Positions 19,601 to 27,245 of a stretch of 64,000 nucleotides of DNA are shown here, piece by piece. Position 1 is the stretch's first letter. Every line of letters begins with the position of its first letter. The notes under the pieces were generated by a model. It was not told the DNA's origin. It was given only the letters and a program-made list of their open reading frames with translations, and searched no databases. The translations under genes and the position numbers were made by a program. Source of the DNA: JAIVJZ01 sp036386515 (lineage in GTDB: Bacteria > Acidobacteriota > Blastocatellia > Pyrinomonadales > Pyrinomonadaceae); NCBI GenBank assembly GCA_036386515.1, contig DASVVO010000102.1, positions 1-64,000 on the forward strand. The letters are read 5' to 3'.

Positions 19601-21617
19601 CAACACGTTCCTGCCGCTCGGCTCCGTCACGCTCACGGGCGTGTTCAATAATCCGGTCGGCCTCGTGCGCTGGGGCAAGAACGGCCTCGCCTTCTGCACG
19701 CTGCCGAGCGGCTTCGGTCAGACGAACGAGACGAGCCGGATTTATCTCATCCAGTCGGCGTTGGTTTCGGACGCCGAGCCGATTCCTTCCACGATCCAGT
19801 TCAGCGCGACGGCCTACAACGCGTACGAGGGTTCGGGCAGCACGAACGGCGTCATCACCGTCATGCGCACGGGCGACGTTGCGGGCGCGGCCACGGTCAA
19901 CTACGCGACCGGCGGCGGCACGGCCACCCCCGGTTCCGACTACACCGAGACCTCCGGCACGCTCTCCTTCGCCGCGGGCGAGACGACGAAAACTTTCACC
20001 GTCCCCATCACCGACGACCTCGTCTTCGAGGGCGCCACCCCGGAGACCATCGGGCTGACCTTGAGCGCCGTCACCGGCGCGACGCTCGGCTCACAGACAA
20101 CCGCCGCCATCAGCGTTCAAGACAACGAATCGCGCCCCTACCTCGTGCTCAACAGCCTCTCCGTGCCCGAAGGCCAGTCCGGCACGACGAACGCGCAGTA
20201 CGTCGTCCGGCTGTCGAACCCGTCGGTCGAAACCATCTCCGTGAGTTACAAGACCACCGACGGCACGGCGCAAGCTGAGACCGACTACGTTGCCACGTCC
20301 GGCACGCTCGTCTTCCAACCCGGCGAGGTGGAGAAAAGTTTCCCCCTCCAGATCAAGGGCGACACGGTTGACGAGGGCAACGAGACTTTCGTGATCACCT
20401 TCACGAACCCGGTCAACCTCAGTCTCTTCAACACAACCGGCTCCATCATCATCGTCGCCGACGAGCAGCCGCTCATCCAGTTCGGCGCGCCGCAATTCAC
20501 GGTGAACGAGGGCGACGGCCGCGCCACCATCGTCGTCACGCGCTTCGGCCCGACCACCGAAACGGCCACCGTCAACTACAGCACGCTCGACGATAGTCGT
20601 GCCATCCGCTGCGACGACAATATCAGCAACAACCGCGTGGCCTTCGCGCGCTGCGATTACATGACCACGTTCGACACGCTCGTCTTCGCGCCCGGCGAAA
20701 GCGAGAAGACTTTCACCGTCCCGGTCGTGGACGACGGCCACGACGAGCCGAGTGAGTTCATCCAGTTGCGCCTCACCACGCCCGTGGGCGCAACGCTCGG
20801 CACGCCGTTCATCACCACCCTCAACTTCACGGACAACGACGAACCCAACCAGCCGAACCCCATCGACACGCACGAGTTCTTCGTGCGCCAGCACTACCTC
20901 GACTTCCTCTCGCGCGAGCCGGAGGCCGACGGGCTGGCCGCGTGGACGGGCGTGCTCAATCGCTGCCCCGACGCCTTCAACGGCGACGCGGCCACCCCGT
21001 CCGCGCAGTGCGACCGCCACCTCGTCAGCTCTTCGTTCTTCCGTTCGATAGAGTTCGAGTTGAAGGGCTACTTCGTTTACCGCTTCTACCGCGTGGCCTA
21101 TAACCGGAGGCCGACCTACGCCGAGTTCGTCGCCGACATGCGGCGCGTAACGGGGCAGACGGCGGAAGACGTTTACGCCCGGCGGCGCGCCTTCAGCGAC
21201 ACGTGGGTGCTGCGTCAGGAGTTCATCAGCCGCTTCGGCGCGCTCACCACCAACGCCGCTTACGTTGACGCCCTGCTCTCCCGCTACGGGCTGACGGCCA
21301 TCAACACCACCGACCCGGCCGCGCCTGACGGCGACGCGCTCGTGCATCTCACGCGCGACGATCTCGTCGCCGCGCTCGATGCCGAGCGTCTGACGAAGGC
21401 GCAGGTGTTGCGCGCCCTCGTGCAGAGCCGCGAGGTTGACGCCGCCGAATACAACGGCGCGTTCGTCGCCATGCAGTACTACGGCTACCTGCGTCGCACG
21501 CCCGAACAGTCCGGCTACGACGCGTGGCTGCAAGTCATCACGCGCGGCGACGGCTACCGCGTGATGGTCAACGGCTTCATGAACTCGGCCGAATACCGCC
21601 TGCGCTTCGGCAGGTAG
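16671..21617 (+). CDS. Giant surface protein: three propeller repeats, Calx-beta domains, DUF4214
   Basis: This secreted or outer-membrane-associated protein has 1648 residues, with TTGGAG upstream and a signal peptide ending near LNALAQ. Three homologous blocks of about 320 residues (about 45-370, 395-690 and 715-1040) share YASVPSSAG, VGSEPNKLAISDDG and LVRWGKNGLA-type motifs, and look like YncE-type beta-propellers. Pro/Thr linkers separate them. From about 1041 to 1395 there are three Calx-beta repeats (for example GTATPGSDYTETSGTLSFAA, then GETTKTF). The C-terminal 250 residues are DUF4214 (FFVRQHYLDFLSREPEADG), a domain common in secreted repeat proteins. It probably acts in adhesion or surface binding. 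A clear terminator follows. Confidence 0.9.
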   Translation: MSRKNLYPSRPIRVRATLCALVVLAAVVSLSPAFMRLNALAQGDGAAADDPGGIRPLAEFVRSLSLTANDVIYNPADQTLYASVPSSAGATGNSIVPINPATGATGAPVFVGSEPNKLAISDDGHTLYVALDGSYNVRRFDTATRTPGLQFSLGQESLAGNYTANDLAVAPGNPNLLAAVRYNLGSSPPGGGVAVYDNGVQRSKIGPGHIEGADFLAFSATESKLYGGGYYYGLRTMTIDATGVTVEGKTTFDVRSRIKFANGIVYSSSGQVVNPETSTLLGTFSGVSTNAFAIDTAAGRAYYLGRDNFGSGSLTLKAFDLGTYVPAGSATLTGIIGEPTTMVRWGANGLAFRTDAGRLYLIQTSLIPSSEAIPSPTPFVSPTPTPTPPLAPTFVRQIPLLTNDLIYSAQSQQLYASVPSAAGAKGNSVTRLNPETGEIGPSIFVGSEPTRLALADDGQTMYVGLSGAAAVRKLDVSAQTAGIQFTLGNSNFDGALLPDDIAVMPGSPGTVAVSKLNNGTTIYDEGVARTQSSTIGGSIEFASPTRLYAGSNPVYKQAVDANGITNLASFNTGSYGRTQYAGGLLYLAGGGVIDPETGVIKGRFTGLDFENLMAIDTAKNRAFFLTNNFGSGWNLRAYELDTFRLVGIARVQGISSGPGLAPTSLVRWGKNGLALRAYDRIFLIQTTLVDSSETVPAATPTPSPTPTPSPVYIPTVVNKVNLPANDLAIDPATQTLYASVPSSAGGTAGNTITSIDPKTGVIGASTFIGSEPNKLAISDDGQVIYVNLDGAKAVRRFDVATKTPGTQFAIGVDKPADMEVVPGSPQSLAVSRGTAGFFGSNSGVAVYDNGVQRPNSSNGGAYGIGPIEFGATPATLYGYDSYSSGFELVKFSLDASGVNLVSLTYNLLSGYDNGLEFAGGRLYSSGGRVVDPEAKTLIGRFNSGGAAFVVDQTLGRAFFISPYTGSNSGLVLTAYDINTFLPLGSVTLTGVFNNPVGLVRWGKNGLAFCTLPSGFGQTNETSRIYLIQSALVSDAEPIPSTIQFSATAYNAYEGSGSTNGVITVMRTGDVAGAATVNYATGGGTATPGSDYTETSGTLSFAAGETTKTFTVPITDDLVFEGATPETIGLTLSAVTGATLGSQTTAAISVQDNESRPYLVLNSLSVPEGQSGTTNAQYVVRLSNPSVETISVSYKTTDGTAQAETDYVATSGTLVFQPGEVEKSFPLQIKGDTVDEGNETFVITFTNPVNLSLFNTTGSIIIVADEQPLIQFGAPQFTVNEGDGRATIVVTRFGPTTETATVNYSTLDDSRAIRCDDNISNNRVAFARCDYMTTFDTLVFAPGESEKTFTVPVVDDGHDEPSEFIQLRLTTPVGATLGTPFITTLNFTDNDEPNQPNPIDTHEFFVRQHYLDFLSREPEADGLAAWTGVLNRCPDAFNGDAATPSAQCDRHLVSSSFFRSIEFELKGYFVYRFYRVAYNRRPTYAEFVADMRRVTGQTAEDVYARRRAFSDTWVLRQEFISRFGALTTNAAYVDALLSRYGLTAINTTDPAAPDGDALVHLTRDDLVAALDAERLTKAQVLRALVQSREVDAAEYNGAFVAMQYYGYLRRTPEQSGYDAWLQVITRGDGYRVMVNGFMNSAEYRLRFGR

Positions 21618-21648
21618 GCGGGCGAGGGAATCCGGCCGCGATTGAGAA

Positions 21649-21687
21649 CGGGGAGGTTGGGCTTGCGCGCCCGGCCTCTCCGTTTTT
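21649..21687 (+). terminator. Rho-independent terminator after the surface protein gene
   Basis: A 14-bp stem with three wobble pairs (21649-21662 with 21669-21682) is followed immediately by TTTTT. Confidence 0.8.
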
Positions 21688-21756
21688 CATTGACCGCCGC
21701 GTTCTCTCAAGTTTAGAGTCCACTGCCCGAACAACTTTCAGCGCGGGAGACGGGGC

Positions 21757-22872
21757 TTGACCAACGGAAACTCTATTGGCATCGGCATCATCGGCTCAGG
21801 CTTCGCGCGTTCGACGCAGATACCCGGCTTTCGCGCCTGTGCGGGCGCGCGAATCGTGGCGATTGCGAGCGCGCGCCGCGAACGCGCGGCGGCGGTCGCG
21901 CGCGAGTTCGAGATTCCGTTCGTCGGACAAGACTGGCGCGAAGTCGTCGAGCACGCCGACGTTGATCTCGTGAGCATCGTGACGCCGCCCGCGACGCACC
22001 TTGAGATGACGCTCCACGCGCTCGCGCGCGGCAAGGCCGTGCTGTGCGAAAAGCCTATGGCGATGAACGCGGGGGAGACGGAAGCGATGCGACGCGCGGC
22101 CGAGGCGGCGGGCGTTCTCGCGCTGGTTGACCACGAACTCCGTTTCCTCGAAGGGCGTCGGCGGATGCGCGAGTTGCTGCGCTCAGGCGAGATCGGCCGC
22201 GTCCGGCACGCGGCCGCGACCTATCGCGCGGACTCGCGCGCACAAGGCGCGGGGCGCGCCTGGGATTGGTGGTCGGACGCAAGGGTGGGCGGCGGCGCGC
22301 TCGGCGCAATCGGCTCGCACGTCGTAGACGGCTTCCACTGGCTGCTCGAAGGCGCACAGGTCGCGCGCGTCTTCTGCCAACTCTCCACGCACGTGCGCGC
22401 CCGCCCCGACGCCGAGAGCGGCGCGCCCGTCCCGGTCACTTCGGACGATGCCGCCAACTTGATCCTCAACTTCGCGGGCGGCGACCTCCTCCTGTCCGAG
22501 ACGGGCGCAACCGCGAGCGTCTCTCTATCTTTCGTCGAAGCCGGAGAGCCGCTGCATCGTCTGGAAATTTTCGGCGAGCGCGGCGCGCTCAGGGTCGAAG
22601 GCGACGGCGCACTGTGGCGCGCGGAGCAGGGCGCGGGCGCGTGGCGGCGCGTCGAGGTCGCGGGCGACGAACTCGCCCCCGGCATGCACGACAACGGTTG
22701 GTCGCGCGGCTTCACACGCTTCGCGCGGGAGATCGTCCGCGCCCTGCAAGCGGGGCGGAACACGTTGGAGGACGCGGCCACGTTCGCCGACGGCCACCGC
22801 ACCCAACTCGTCCTCGACGCCGCGCGCCGCTCGCACGCCTCCGGCGCATGGGCGACGCCCGAAGGGAGTTGA
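21757..22872 (+). CDS. Gfo/Idh/MocA-family oxidoreductase
   Basis: This NAD(P)-binding oxidoreductase has 371 residues. The Rossmann motif GIGIIGSGFARS is at the N-terminus, and CEKPMAMN (about residue 90) is the conserved EKP segment. The C-terminal alpha/beta substrate domain includes GGGALGAIGSHVVDGFHWLL with the catalytic-type His. The start is TTG at 21757, with GCGGGAGA about 7 bases upstream; no better start is available. Such enzymes act on sugars, inositols or similar. A terminator follows, so it is separate from the downstream HyuA gene. Confidence 0.88.
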   Translation: MTNGNSIGIGIIGSGFARSTQIPGFRACAGARIVAIASARRERAAAVAREFEIPFVGQDWREVVEHADVDLVSIVTPPATHLEMTLHALARGKAVLCEKPMAMNAGETEAMRRAAEAAGVLALVDHELRFLEGRRRMRELLRSGEIGRVRHAAATYRADSRAQGAGRAWDWWSDARVGGGALGAIGSHVVDGFHWLLEGAQVARVFCQLSTHVRARPDAESGAPVPVTSDDAANLILNFAGGDLLLSETGATASVSLSFVEAGEPLHRLEIFGERGALRVEGDGALWRAEQGAGAWRRVEVAGDELAPGMHDNGWSRGFTRFAREIVRALQAGRNTLEDAATFADGHRTQLVLDAARRSHASGAWATPEGS

Positions 22873-22897
22873 AGCGATGCGGCTCTTAAACCCGAGA

Positions 22898-22934
22898 CGG
22901 CGCGCTCAAGCTGCGGGAGAGCGCGCCGGTTTTT
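22898..22934 (+). terminator. Rho-independent terminator
   Basis: CGGCGCGCTC (22898-22907) pairs perfectly with GAGCGCGCCG (22919-22928), and the stem is followed by GTTTTT. It separates the Gfo/Idh gene from the hydantoinase genes. Confidence 0.85.
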
Positions 22935-22959
22935 AAGTGTTCCGCGCGGCGAATCATTC

Positions 22960-25005
22960 GTGCCTTCTCTTAAATCAACAGCACACAATGCGCGGCGCGC
23001 CGCCGCCGTCGTGCGCGTCGGCGTGGACACGGGCGGAACGTTCACCGATTTCGTCTACGCCGCGCGCGACGGGCGGCCCGGCATCTTTAAGCTCGCCTCG
23101 ACGCCCGACGATCCGGCGCGCGCCATCGCGGAAGGCTTGCGCCGCATCGCGGCGGAAGTGAACGCGCGCGTCGGCGAGTTGGAGATCGTCCACGGCACGA
23201 CGGTCGGCACGAACGCGCTCTTGCAAAGACGCGGGGCGCGCGCCGCGCTCGTCACGACCGCCGGGTTCGAGGACGTGCTCGCCATCGGCAGACAGGCGCG
23301 ACCCGCCCTCTACGATCTCGACGCCAAACGACCGGAGGCGATCATCCCGCGCGCCCTGCGCTTCGGCGTCGGCGAGCGCGTCGCGGCGACGGGCGAGGTG
23401 TTGGAAGCGTTGGACGAAGGCGCGCTCGCCGGGTTGGAGAAACGTTTGCGGCGGGCGGGCGTCGAGTCGGTGGCGATCTGTTTGTTGTTCTCGTTCGTGC
23501 GCCCGGAACATGAGAAGTTGATCGCGCGCGCGCTTGAAAGTTTAGGCGTGCCGCTCTCGGTCTCGCACGAAATCCTGCCGGAGTATCGAGAGTTTGAACG
23601 CACCTCGACGGTCGCCATCAACGCTTACCTGCAACCGTTGATGGGCGCGTATCTGAAGAAGTTGCGCGCGCCGCGCTTGCGCGTGATGCAATCCTCGGGC
23701 GGGAGCATCTCGGCGGGCGCGGCGGCGCGCGAGCCGGTGCGGACGATCCTATCGGGGCCTGCGGGGGGAGTGGTGGGCGCGCTCGGCGCGGCGCGCGCCG
23801 CCGGGTCGCCAGACATCATCACGTTCGACATGGGCGGCACCTCGACGGACGTGTCTCTGTGCGCCGGAGGCCGTATGCGGACGACGAACGAGGCGACGGT
23901 GGCCGGGCTGCCCGTCGCCGTCCCCGTCCTGGACATTCACACGGTCGGCGCGGGCGGCGGTTCGCTCGCGCGCGTGGATGCGGGCGGGAGTTTGCGCGTG
24001 GGGCCTGAATCGGCGGGCGCAAATCCCGGCCCCGCCGCTTACGGGCGCGGCACGCTCCCGACCGTGACGGACGCCAACCTCGTGCTCGGCCGCTTCGGCG
24101 GCGCGGGGCTGCTCGGCGGCGCGTTCGAGTTGGACGCGCGCCGCGCGCACGCCGCGCTCGCCGCGCTCGCGCGCGAGATGGGCACGGCGGCGGGCAGAAA
24201 GATCACGGCGCACGAGGCCGCGCTCGGCGTGGTGCGCGTGGTGAACGCCGGGATGGAGCGCGCGCTGAGGGTCGTGTCGGTTGAGCGCGGTTTCGATTCG
24301 CGCGCCTTCGCGCTCGTCTCTTTCGGCGGCGCGGGCGGCTTGCACGCCGTTGCGCTCGCCGCGAGCTTGCGCATCCCGCGCGTCATCGTGCCGCTCAGGC
24401 CGGGCGCGCTCTCCGCCCTCGGCGCGCTCGCCTCGGATGTCGTCATGGATGCCGGCCGCACCGTCATGCTCGACGCGGCCGACGCGCCCGCGGGCGAACT
24501 CGAACGCGCCTTCCGACAAATGGAACGCAGCGCGCGCGTCGCGCTCCGGCGCGAAGGTTTCGACGCCGCACGACAGCGGCATGAGCCGAGCGTCGCCGCG
24601 CGCTACAAGGGGCAGTCGTTCGAGTTGGAGATCGAATGGAAGTCGGCCGGAAGGCTCGCCGCCGCGTTTCATCGCGCGCACCTCGCGCGCTACGGCTACG
24701 CGCAAACCGGGAGCGCGGTCGAGATCGTCAGCGCGCGCCTGCGTTCGCGCGGGCTGGTCGGAAAACTCAAACGCGAACGCGTCGCACGCAGCGCGGATAA
24801 TTCGGTCGTCGCGCCCGACGGAAGCGCGCTCGTCTACTTCTCGATTGTGCCGACGCGCGTCGAAGTCTACGCGCGCGAACGTTTGCCGGCGGGCGCGCAA
24901 CTCAAAACGCCCTGCATCGTCACCGAATATTCTTCCACCACGCTCGTGCCCGAAGGCGCGCGGGCGCGTCTCGACGCGAACGGCAACTTGATCATCGAAC
25001 TATGA
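22960..25005 (+). CDS. hyuA: Hydantoinase/oxoprolinase family protein, subunit A
   Basis: This ATP-dependent ring-opening hydrolase subunit has 681 residues (N-methylhydantoinase A/5-oxoprolinase family). RVGVDTGGTFTDFVY near the N-terminus is the actin-like phosphate loop. HGTTVGTNALLQR, ILSGPAGGVVGALG, TFDMGGTSTDVSL and FGGAGGLHAVALA follow in the family order. A GTG at 22960 is the first start; no strong ribosome binding site is seen. It overlaps the HyuB gene by 4 bases (ATGA), so the two are translated together. The substrate (hydantoin, 5-oxoproline or another lactam) cannot be decided. Confidence 0.9.
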   Translation: MPSLKSTAHNARRAAAVVRVGVDTGGTFTDFVYAARDGRPGIFKLASTPDDPARAIAEGLRRIAAEVNARVGELEIVHGTTVGTNALLQRRGARAALVTTAGFEDVLAIGRQARPALYDLDAKRPEAIIPRALRFGVGERVAATGEVLEALDEGALAGLEKRLRRAGVESVAICLLFSFVRPEHEKLIARALESLGVPLSVSHEILPEYREFERTSTVAINAYLQPLMGAYLKKLRAPRLRVMQSSGGSISAGAAAREPVRTILSGPAGGVVGALGAARAAGSPDIITFDMGGTSTDVSLCAGGRMRTTNEATVAGLPVAVPVLDIHTVGAGGGSLARVDAGGSLRVGPESAGANPGPAAYGRGTLPTVTDANLVLGRFGGAGLLGGAFELDARRAHAALAALAREMGTAAGRKITAHEAALGVVRVVNAGMERALRVVSVERGFDSRAFALVSFGGAGGLHAVALAASLRIPRVIVPLRPGALSALGALASDVVMDAGRTVMLDAADAPAGELERAFRQMERSARVALRREGFDAARQRHEPSVAARYKGQSFELEIEWKSAGRLAAAFHRAHLARYGYAQTGSAVEIVSARLRSRGLVGKLKRERVARSADNSVVAPDGSALVYFSIVPTRVEVYARERLPAGAQLKTPCIVTEYSSTTLVPEGARARLDANGNLIIEL

Positions 25006-26846
25006 AACGCCAGCCCAACTTCGATCCCGTGACGCTGGAAATTTACCGCGCACTCTACACGTCAGTGGCCGAGGAGATGGGCATCACGCTCCGGCGCACT
25101 GCGCACTCGCCGAACATCAAGGAGCGGCGCGACTACTCGTGCGCCGTCTTCGATGCGGCGGGGCGCGTCATCGCGCAGGGCGACCACATGCCCGTGCATC
25201 TGGGCAGCATGCCGCTCGCCGTCGCGGCCGCGCTCCGCGAAACGCGCGTCGAACCGGGCGACGTGATCGCGCTCAACGACCCCTTCGCGGGCGGCACGCA
25301 CCTGCCGGACGTGACGCTCGTGGCGGGCGTCTTCGAGACCGGGGGAAAGGGGAAGGGGGAAGGGGGAAAGGTAAAAGCACGAGGCCGCGCGCCGCATGAC
25401 ACGAAGGGCACAGACGGCGCGGCCGGTTCAGGTCAAGGCTATGTGAATTGTTCAGGACAAGGCGACGCGGCCGGTTCAGGTCAAGGCGGCGCGGGCGGTT
25501 CAGGTCTTGACCTTTCCCCCTTCCCCCTTCCCCCTTCCCCCCACGCCCCCCGCGCCCTTCCCCCTTCCCCAATCTTTTACGTCGCCAACCGCGCGCACCA
25601 CGCGGACATCGGCGGCGGCTCGCCGGGTTCGATGGGGATGGCGGCGGACGTGTACGGCGAGGGCTTGCGCATCCCGCCCGTACACCTGATGCGCGGCGGG
25701 CGCGTGAACGAAGACGTGATGCGCTTGTTGCTGGCGAACGTGCGCGGGGCGGACGAGCGGCGCGCGGATTTCGCGGCGCAAACCGGCTCGCTCAAAACGG
25801 GCGCGACGCGTCTGCTTGAGATCGTGGCGCGCGCCGGGGCGCGTGAGGCCGCGAGCTATGCGACGCACCTCGTCAACTATTCGGCGCGGATGATGCGCGC
25901 CGCGATCAGAGAGATTCCCGACGGAGTTTACGAGGCGACGGACGCGCTCGACGATGACGGCGTGACGTGCGAGCCGTGCGTGATCCGCGTGCGCGTCCGT
26001 ATCGCAGGCGCGCGGGCGCAAGTTGACTTCAACGGCAGCGCGGCGCAAGTCGCGGGGCCGGTCAATGCCGTGGAGGCGATCACGGTGTCGGCGGTCGCAT
26101 ACGTCTTTCGCTGCCTGCTCGGCGCGGGGGAAGTCCCGGCGAGCGCGGGGTTGATGGAGCCGATAGAAGTCGTCGCGCCGCGCGGCACGATCGTGAACGC
26201 GCTCGCGCCCGCACCCGTCGCGGGCGGAAACGTCGAAACGTCGCAGCGCATCGTCGATGTGCTGTTCAAAGCGTTGTCGCGGGCGTTGCCCGGAAGGATT
26301 CCGGCGGCGAGCCAGGGCACGATGAACAACCTGACCATCGGCGGCATGGACGCGCGCACCGGGCGCGAGTTCGCCTACTACGAGACGGTCGCGGGCGGCA
26401 TGGGCGCGCGTCCCGCCCGCGCGGGGTTGAGCGCGGTTCACACGCACATGACCAACAGCCTGAACACGCCCGTCGAGGCTCTCGAATACGCTTACCCGCT
26501 GCGCGTGCGCGAGTATGCGATTCGCGCGAACTCCGGCGGGCGCGGCGCGCGTCGCGGGGGCGACGGCGTCGTGCGCGAGATCGAGACGCTCGCCGACGCG
26601 CGCATGTCGCTGCTCGCAGACCGGCGGCGGCGCGCGCCCTACGGTCTCGCCGGCGGAGAGAGCGGGCAGGTCGGACGCGACGCCATCGTGCGCGTTGACG
26701 AGAGCGGCCGCGCGCACGCGCGACGCATCGACGCGAAAGGCTCTTGGGAACTGAAGGCGGGCGACCGCGTGCGCATCGAAACGCCCGGCGGCGGCGGGCA
26801 TGGCCGCGCCGCGCGTCCGCGAAAGAAGACGGTGAAAGGTAAATAA
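25002..26846 (+). CDS. hyuB: Hydantoinase B family protein with an in-frame repeat insertion
   Basis: This partner subunit of HyuA has 614 residues. Family segments include AEEMGITLRRTAHSPNIKER, ALNDPFAGGTHLPDVTLV, VANRAHHADIGGGSPGSMGM and PGGGGHG near the C-terminus. Between the DVTLVAGVFE segment (about residue 112) and YVANRAHHAD (about residue 191), where relatives run on directly, lie about 78 low-complexity residues. They are encoded by a purine-run inverted repeat with 24-bp tandem units. Reading frame is kept, so the protein may still fold with an extruded loop. Start and 4-base overlap with HyuA are certain. Two more copies of purine-rich low complexity are absent elsewhere in the gene. 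Confidence 0.88.
   Translation: MKRQPNFDPVTLEIYRALYTSVAEEMGITLRRTAHSPNIKERRDYSCAVFDAAGRVIAQGDHMPVHLGSMPLAVAAALRETRVEPGDVIALNDPFAGGTHLPDVTLVAGVFETGGKGKGEGGKVKARGRAPHDTKGTDGAAGSGQGYVNCSGQGDAAGSGQGGAGGSGLDLSPFPLPPSPHAPRALPPSPIFYVANRAHHADIGGGSPGSMGMAADVYGEGLRIPPVHLMRGGRVNEDVMRLLLANVRGADERRADFAAQTGSLKTGATRLLEIVARAGAREAASYATHLVNYSARMMRAAIREIPDGVYEATDALDDDGVTCEPCVIRVRVRIAGARAQVDFNGSAAQVAGPVNAVEAITVSAVAYVFRCLLGAGEVPASAGLMEPIEVVAPRGTIVNALAPAPVAGGNVETSQRIVDVLFKALSRALPGRIPAASQGTMNNLTIGGMDARTGREFAYYETVAGGMGARPARAGLSAVHTHMTNSLNTPVEALEYAYPLRVREYAIRANSGGRGARRGGDGVVREIETLADARMSLLADRRRRAPYGLAGGESGQVGRDAIVRVDESGRAHARRIDAKGSWELKAGDRVRIETPGGGGHGRAARPRKKTVKGK
25341..25571. repeat. Purine-run inverted repeat inserted inside the HyuB coding sequence
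   Basis: The left arm of GGGGGAAAGG units (25341-25373) and the right arm of CCCCTTCC units (25507-25571) enclose about 130 bases. Inside are four units starting TTCAGG at 25427, 25451, 25475 and 25499, a strict 24-bp period coding the octapeptide series SGQG plus four variable residues. The insertion adds whole codons and creates no stop. Confidence 0.85.
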
Positions 26847-27005
26847 GAGGCTTGCGCCCGACGGCCGGTCGTCGATGCCTCCGCGGAAGATAGGCTCTTT
26901 GTTTCCCCTTCGCTTCGATTTAGAATAAAAGCTAACGAAGGCATTTGAGCTTTGAAGAGTATTCTGACGCAAGCGGGCGTGAGAAAGTAGTGAGGGAAAT
27001 AGAAG

Positions 27006-27215
27006 ATGCGTTACGCCATGATCATTGAGCGGGGCGAGCGAAATTACTCGGCTTATCTGCCTGACCTTCCGGGCTGCATCGCTACCGGCGAAACCGTCGG
27101 AGAGGTTAAGCGGCGCATGCGCGATGCCGTTGCACTCCATCTGCGCGGCATGCGTGAGGACGGGTTGTCGATACCGGAGCCGGTTAGTTTGGCGGAGTAC
27201 GTCGAGGCGGCTTAA
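27006..27215 (+). CDS. HicB-like (UPF0150) antitoxin-type protein
   Basis: This 69-residue protein carries YSAYLPDLPGCIATGETVGE, the hallmark of the partial RNase-H fold of HicB antitoxins, and ends AEYVEA. GAGGGA lies 8 bases before the ATG. HicB normally neutralises the mRNA-cleaving toxin HicA encoded beside it. No HicA-like frame is found within 150 bp on either side, so this is an orphan. Many UPF0150 proteins are orphans with unknown roles. NadE follows 30 bp downstream on the same strand. Confidence 0.82.
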   Translation: MRYAMIIERGERNYSAYLPDLPGCIATGETVGEVKRRMRDAVALHLRGMREDGLSIPEPVSLAEYVEAA

Positions 27216-27245
27216 AGCCCGCCGCTAGTTTGAAGGGATAAACAT

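Noticed and set aside
25427..25506. Four 24-bp repeats as a CRISPR array
   Set aside because: Units are contiguous with no spacers, code a repeated octapeptide in frame, and no cas gene is nearby.
26930..27005. Possible HicA toxin gene before HicB
   Set aside because: The only frame is about a dozen codons and lacks the HicA double-stranded RNA-binding motif with its catalytic His.
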